Below are positions 63,866 through 64,000 of a stretch of 64,000 bases of DNA, piece by piece. A program made the translations under genes and the position numbers. Under the pieces are notes generated by a model, which saw only the letters and a list, made by a program, of their open reading frames with translations, did not search any database and was not told where the DNA came from. The stretch comes from an uncultured Prochlorococcus sp. (GTDB lineage Bacteria > Cyanobacteriota > Cyanobacteriia > PCC-6307 > Cyanobiaceae): the NCBI GenBank assembly GCA_902538515.1, contig CACBFH010000001.1:124001-188000 (forward strand), written 5' to 3'. Numbering within the stretch: position 1 is the stretch's first letter; each line of letters starts with the position of its first letter.

Positions 63866-64000
63866 ATGCTAGATATTGCTATTATTATTCGAACTAAAAA
63901 TGAGTCTAGATGGATAAATTTCTGTTTAAGTGCAATAGAAAAGCAAGATTTTTCTAATTATAAAATTGTTATTGTTGATAATTGTTCAAATGATGCAACA
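63866..64000 (+). CDS. Family 2 glycosyltransferase, 5' part
   Basis: The ORF begins at ATG 63866, five bases after the CMP-sugar synthetase stop, and runs off the right end. The 45 residues seen are 'MLDIAIIIRTKNESRWINFC', 'LSAIEKQDFSNYKIVIVDNC' and 'SNDAT', the typical start of GT2 enzymes (IIIRTKNE...VIVDNxSxD). It most likely transfers a sugar during surface polysaccharide or glycan assembly. It continues the plus-strand run in the island. The rest of the gene is outside the window. Confidence 0.85.
   Translation, partial: MLDIAIIIRTKNESRWINFCLSAIEKQDFSNYKIVIVDNCSNDAT

Overview
The window looks like a chromosome segment of a high-light-adapted Prochlorococcus or a very close marine picocyanobacterium. 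The evidence is the very AT-rich sequence, very short intergenic gaps with several convergent overlaps, cyanobacteria-specific genes (ClpR beside ClpP, an ARC6/Ftn2-type division protein, a LarB/CpmA homologue, DUF3611 and DUF3122 proteins) and a nickel superoxide dismutase cassette. No phage genes, insertion sequences or CRISPR arrays are visible.

Layout. 1-4.3 kb (minus): PIN/TRAM membrane protein, clpR, clpP, ilvC and the start of cbiB. 4.4-11.6 kb: hemW and panB convergent, the small SRP RNA (plus), then a minus-strand division and envelope cluster (miaB, ddl, a small membrane protein, ftsQ, ftsZ) and tRNA-His. 11.7-18.8 kb: a cytosine-deaminase-like amidohydrolase with an FAD oxidase, folC, argD, tRNA-Leu(CAA), two tiny membrane-protein ORFs, murA. 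18.9-24.4 kb: a SpoU-type RNA methyltransferase, lpdA, trpC, then the Ni-SOD cassette (putative Ni transporter facing sodX-sodN) and an FKBP isomerase. 24.4-38 kb: lnt, mnmA, nnrDE, a group-2 sigma factor, pdhA, the Ftn2/ARC6 gene, ffh-rpsP-phoH, a Bax-inhibitor-like protein, era-trmD. 39-51 kb: apt, a decayed DUF433 gene, ispF-small secreted protein-larB, two tiny ORFs, thiS-thiE-ribF, surE, pheS, nadK, a cobL gene broken at an 11-G tract, and ribD with two small genes. 51-54.8 kb: ftsH, argF, lexA with a LexA operator touching its start codon. From 54.8 kb to the end is a surface-polysaccharide region (two GT4 glycosyltransferases, gmd, a UDP-HexNAc dehydrogenase, a nucleotide-sugar epimerase, manC, a zinc-ribbon methyltransferase-like protein, a CMP-sugar synthetase-like protein and the start of a GT2), probably one of the variable genomic islands known in this genus.

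Most of the window is housekeeping. What deserves a second look is an 11-G homopolymer that splits cobL; two genes (the SpoU methyltransferase and sodX) whose homology extends upstream of any ATG/GTG/TTG codon; a coupled pair of about 35-residue membrane ORFs with an extended -10 just upstream; a DUF433 antitoxin-like remnant; two tandem short ORFs between larB and thiS; and the lexA operator. I did not find a clearly new multi-gene system. The best candidates for undescribed biology are the small-ORF loci. All assignments come from reading the sequence and from memory of the families; no searches were run.
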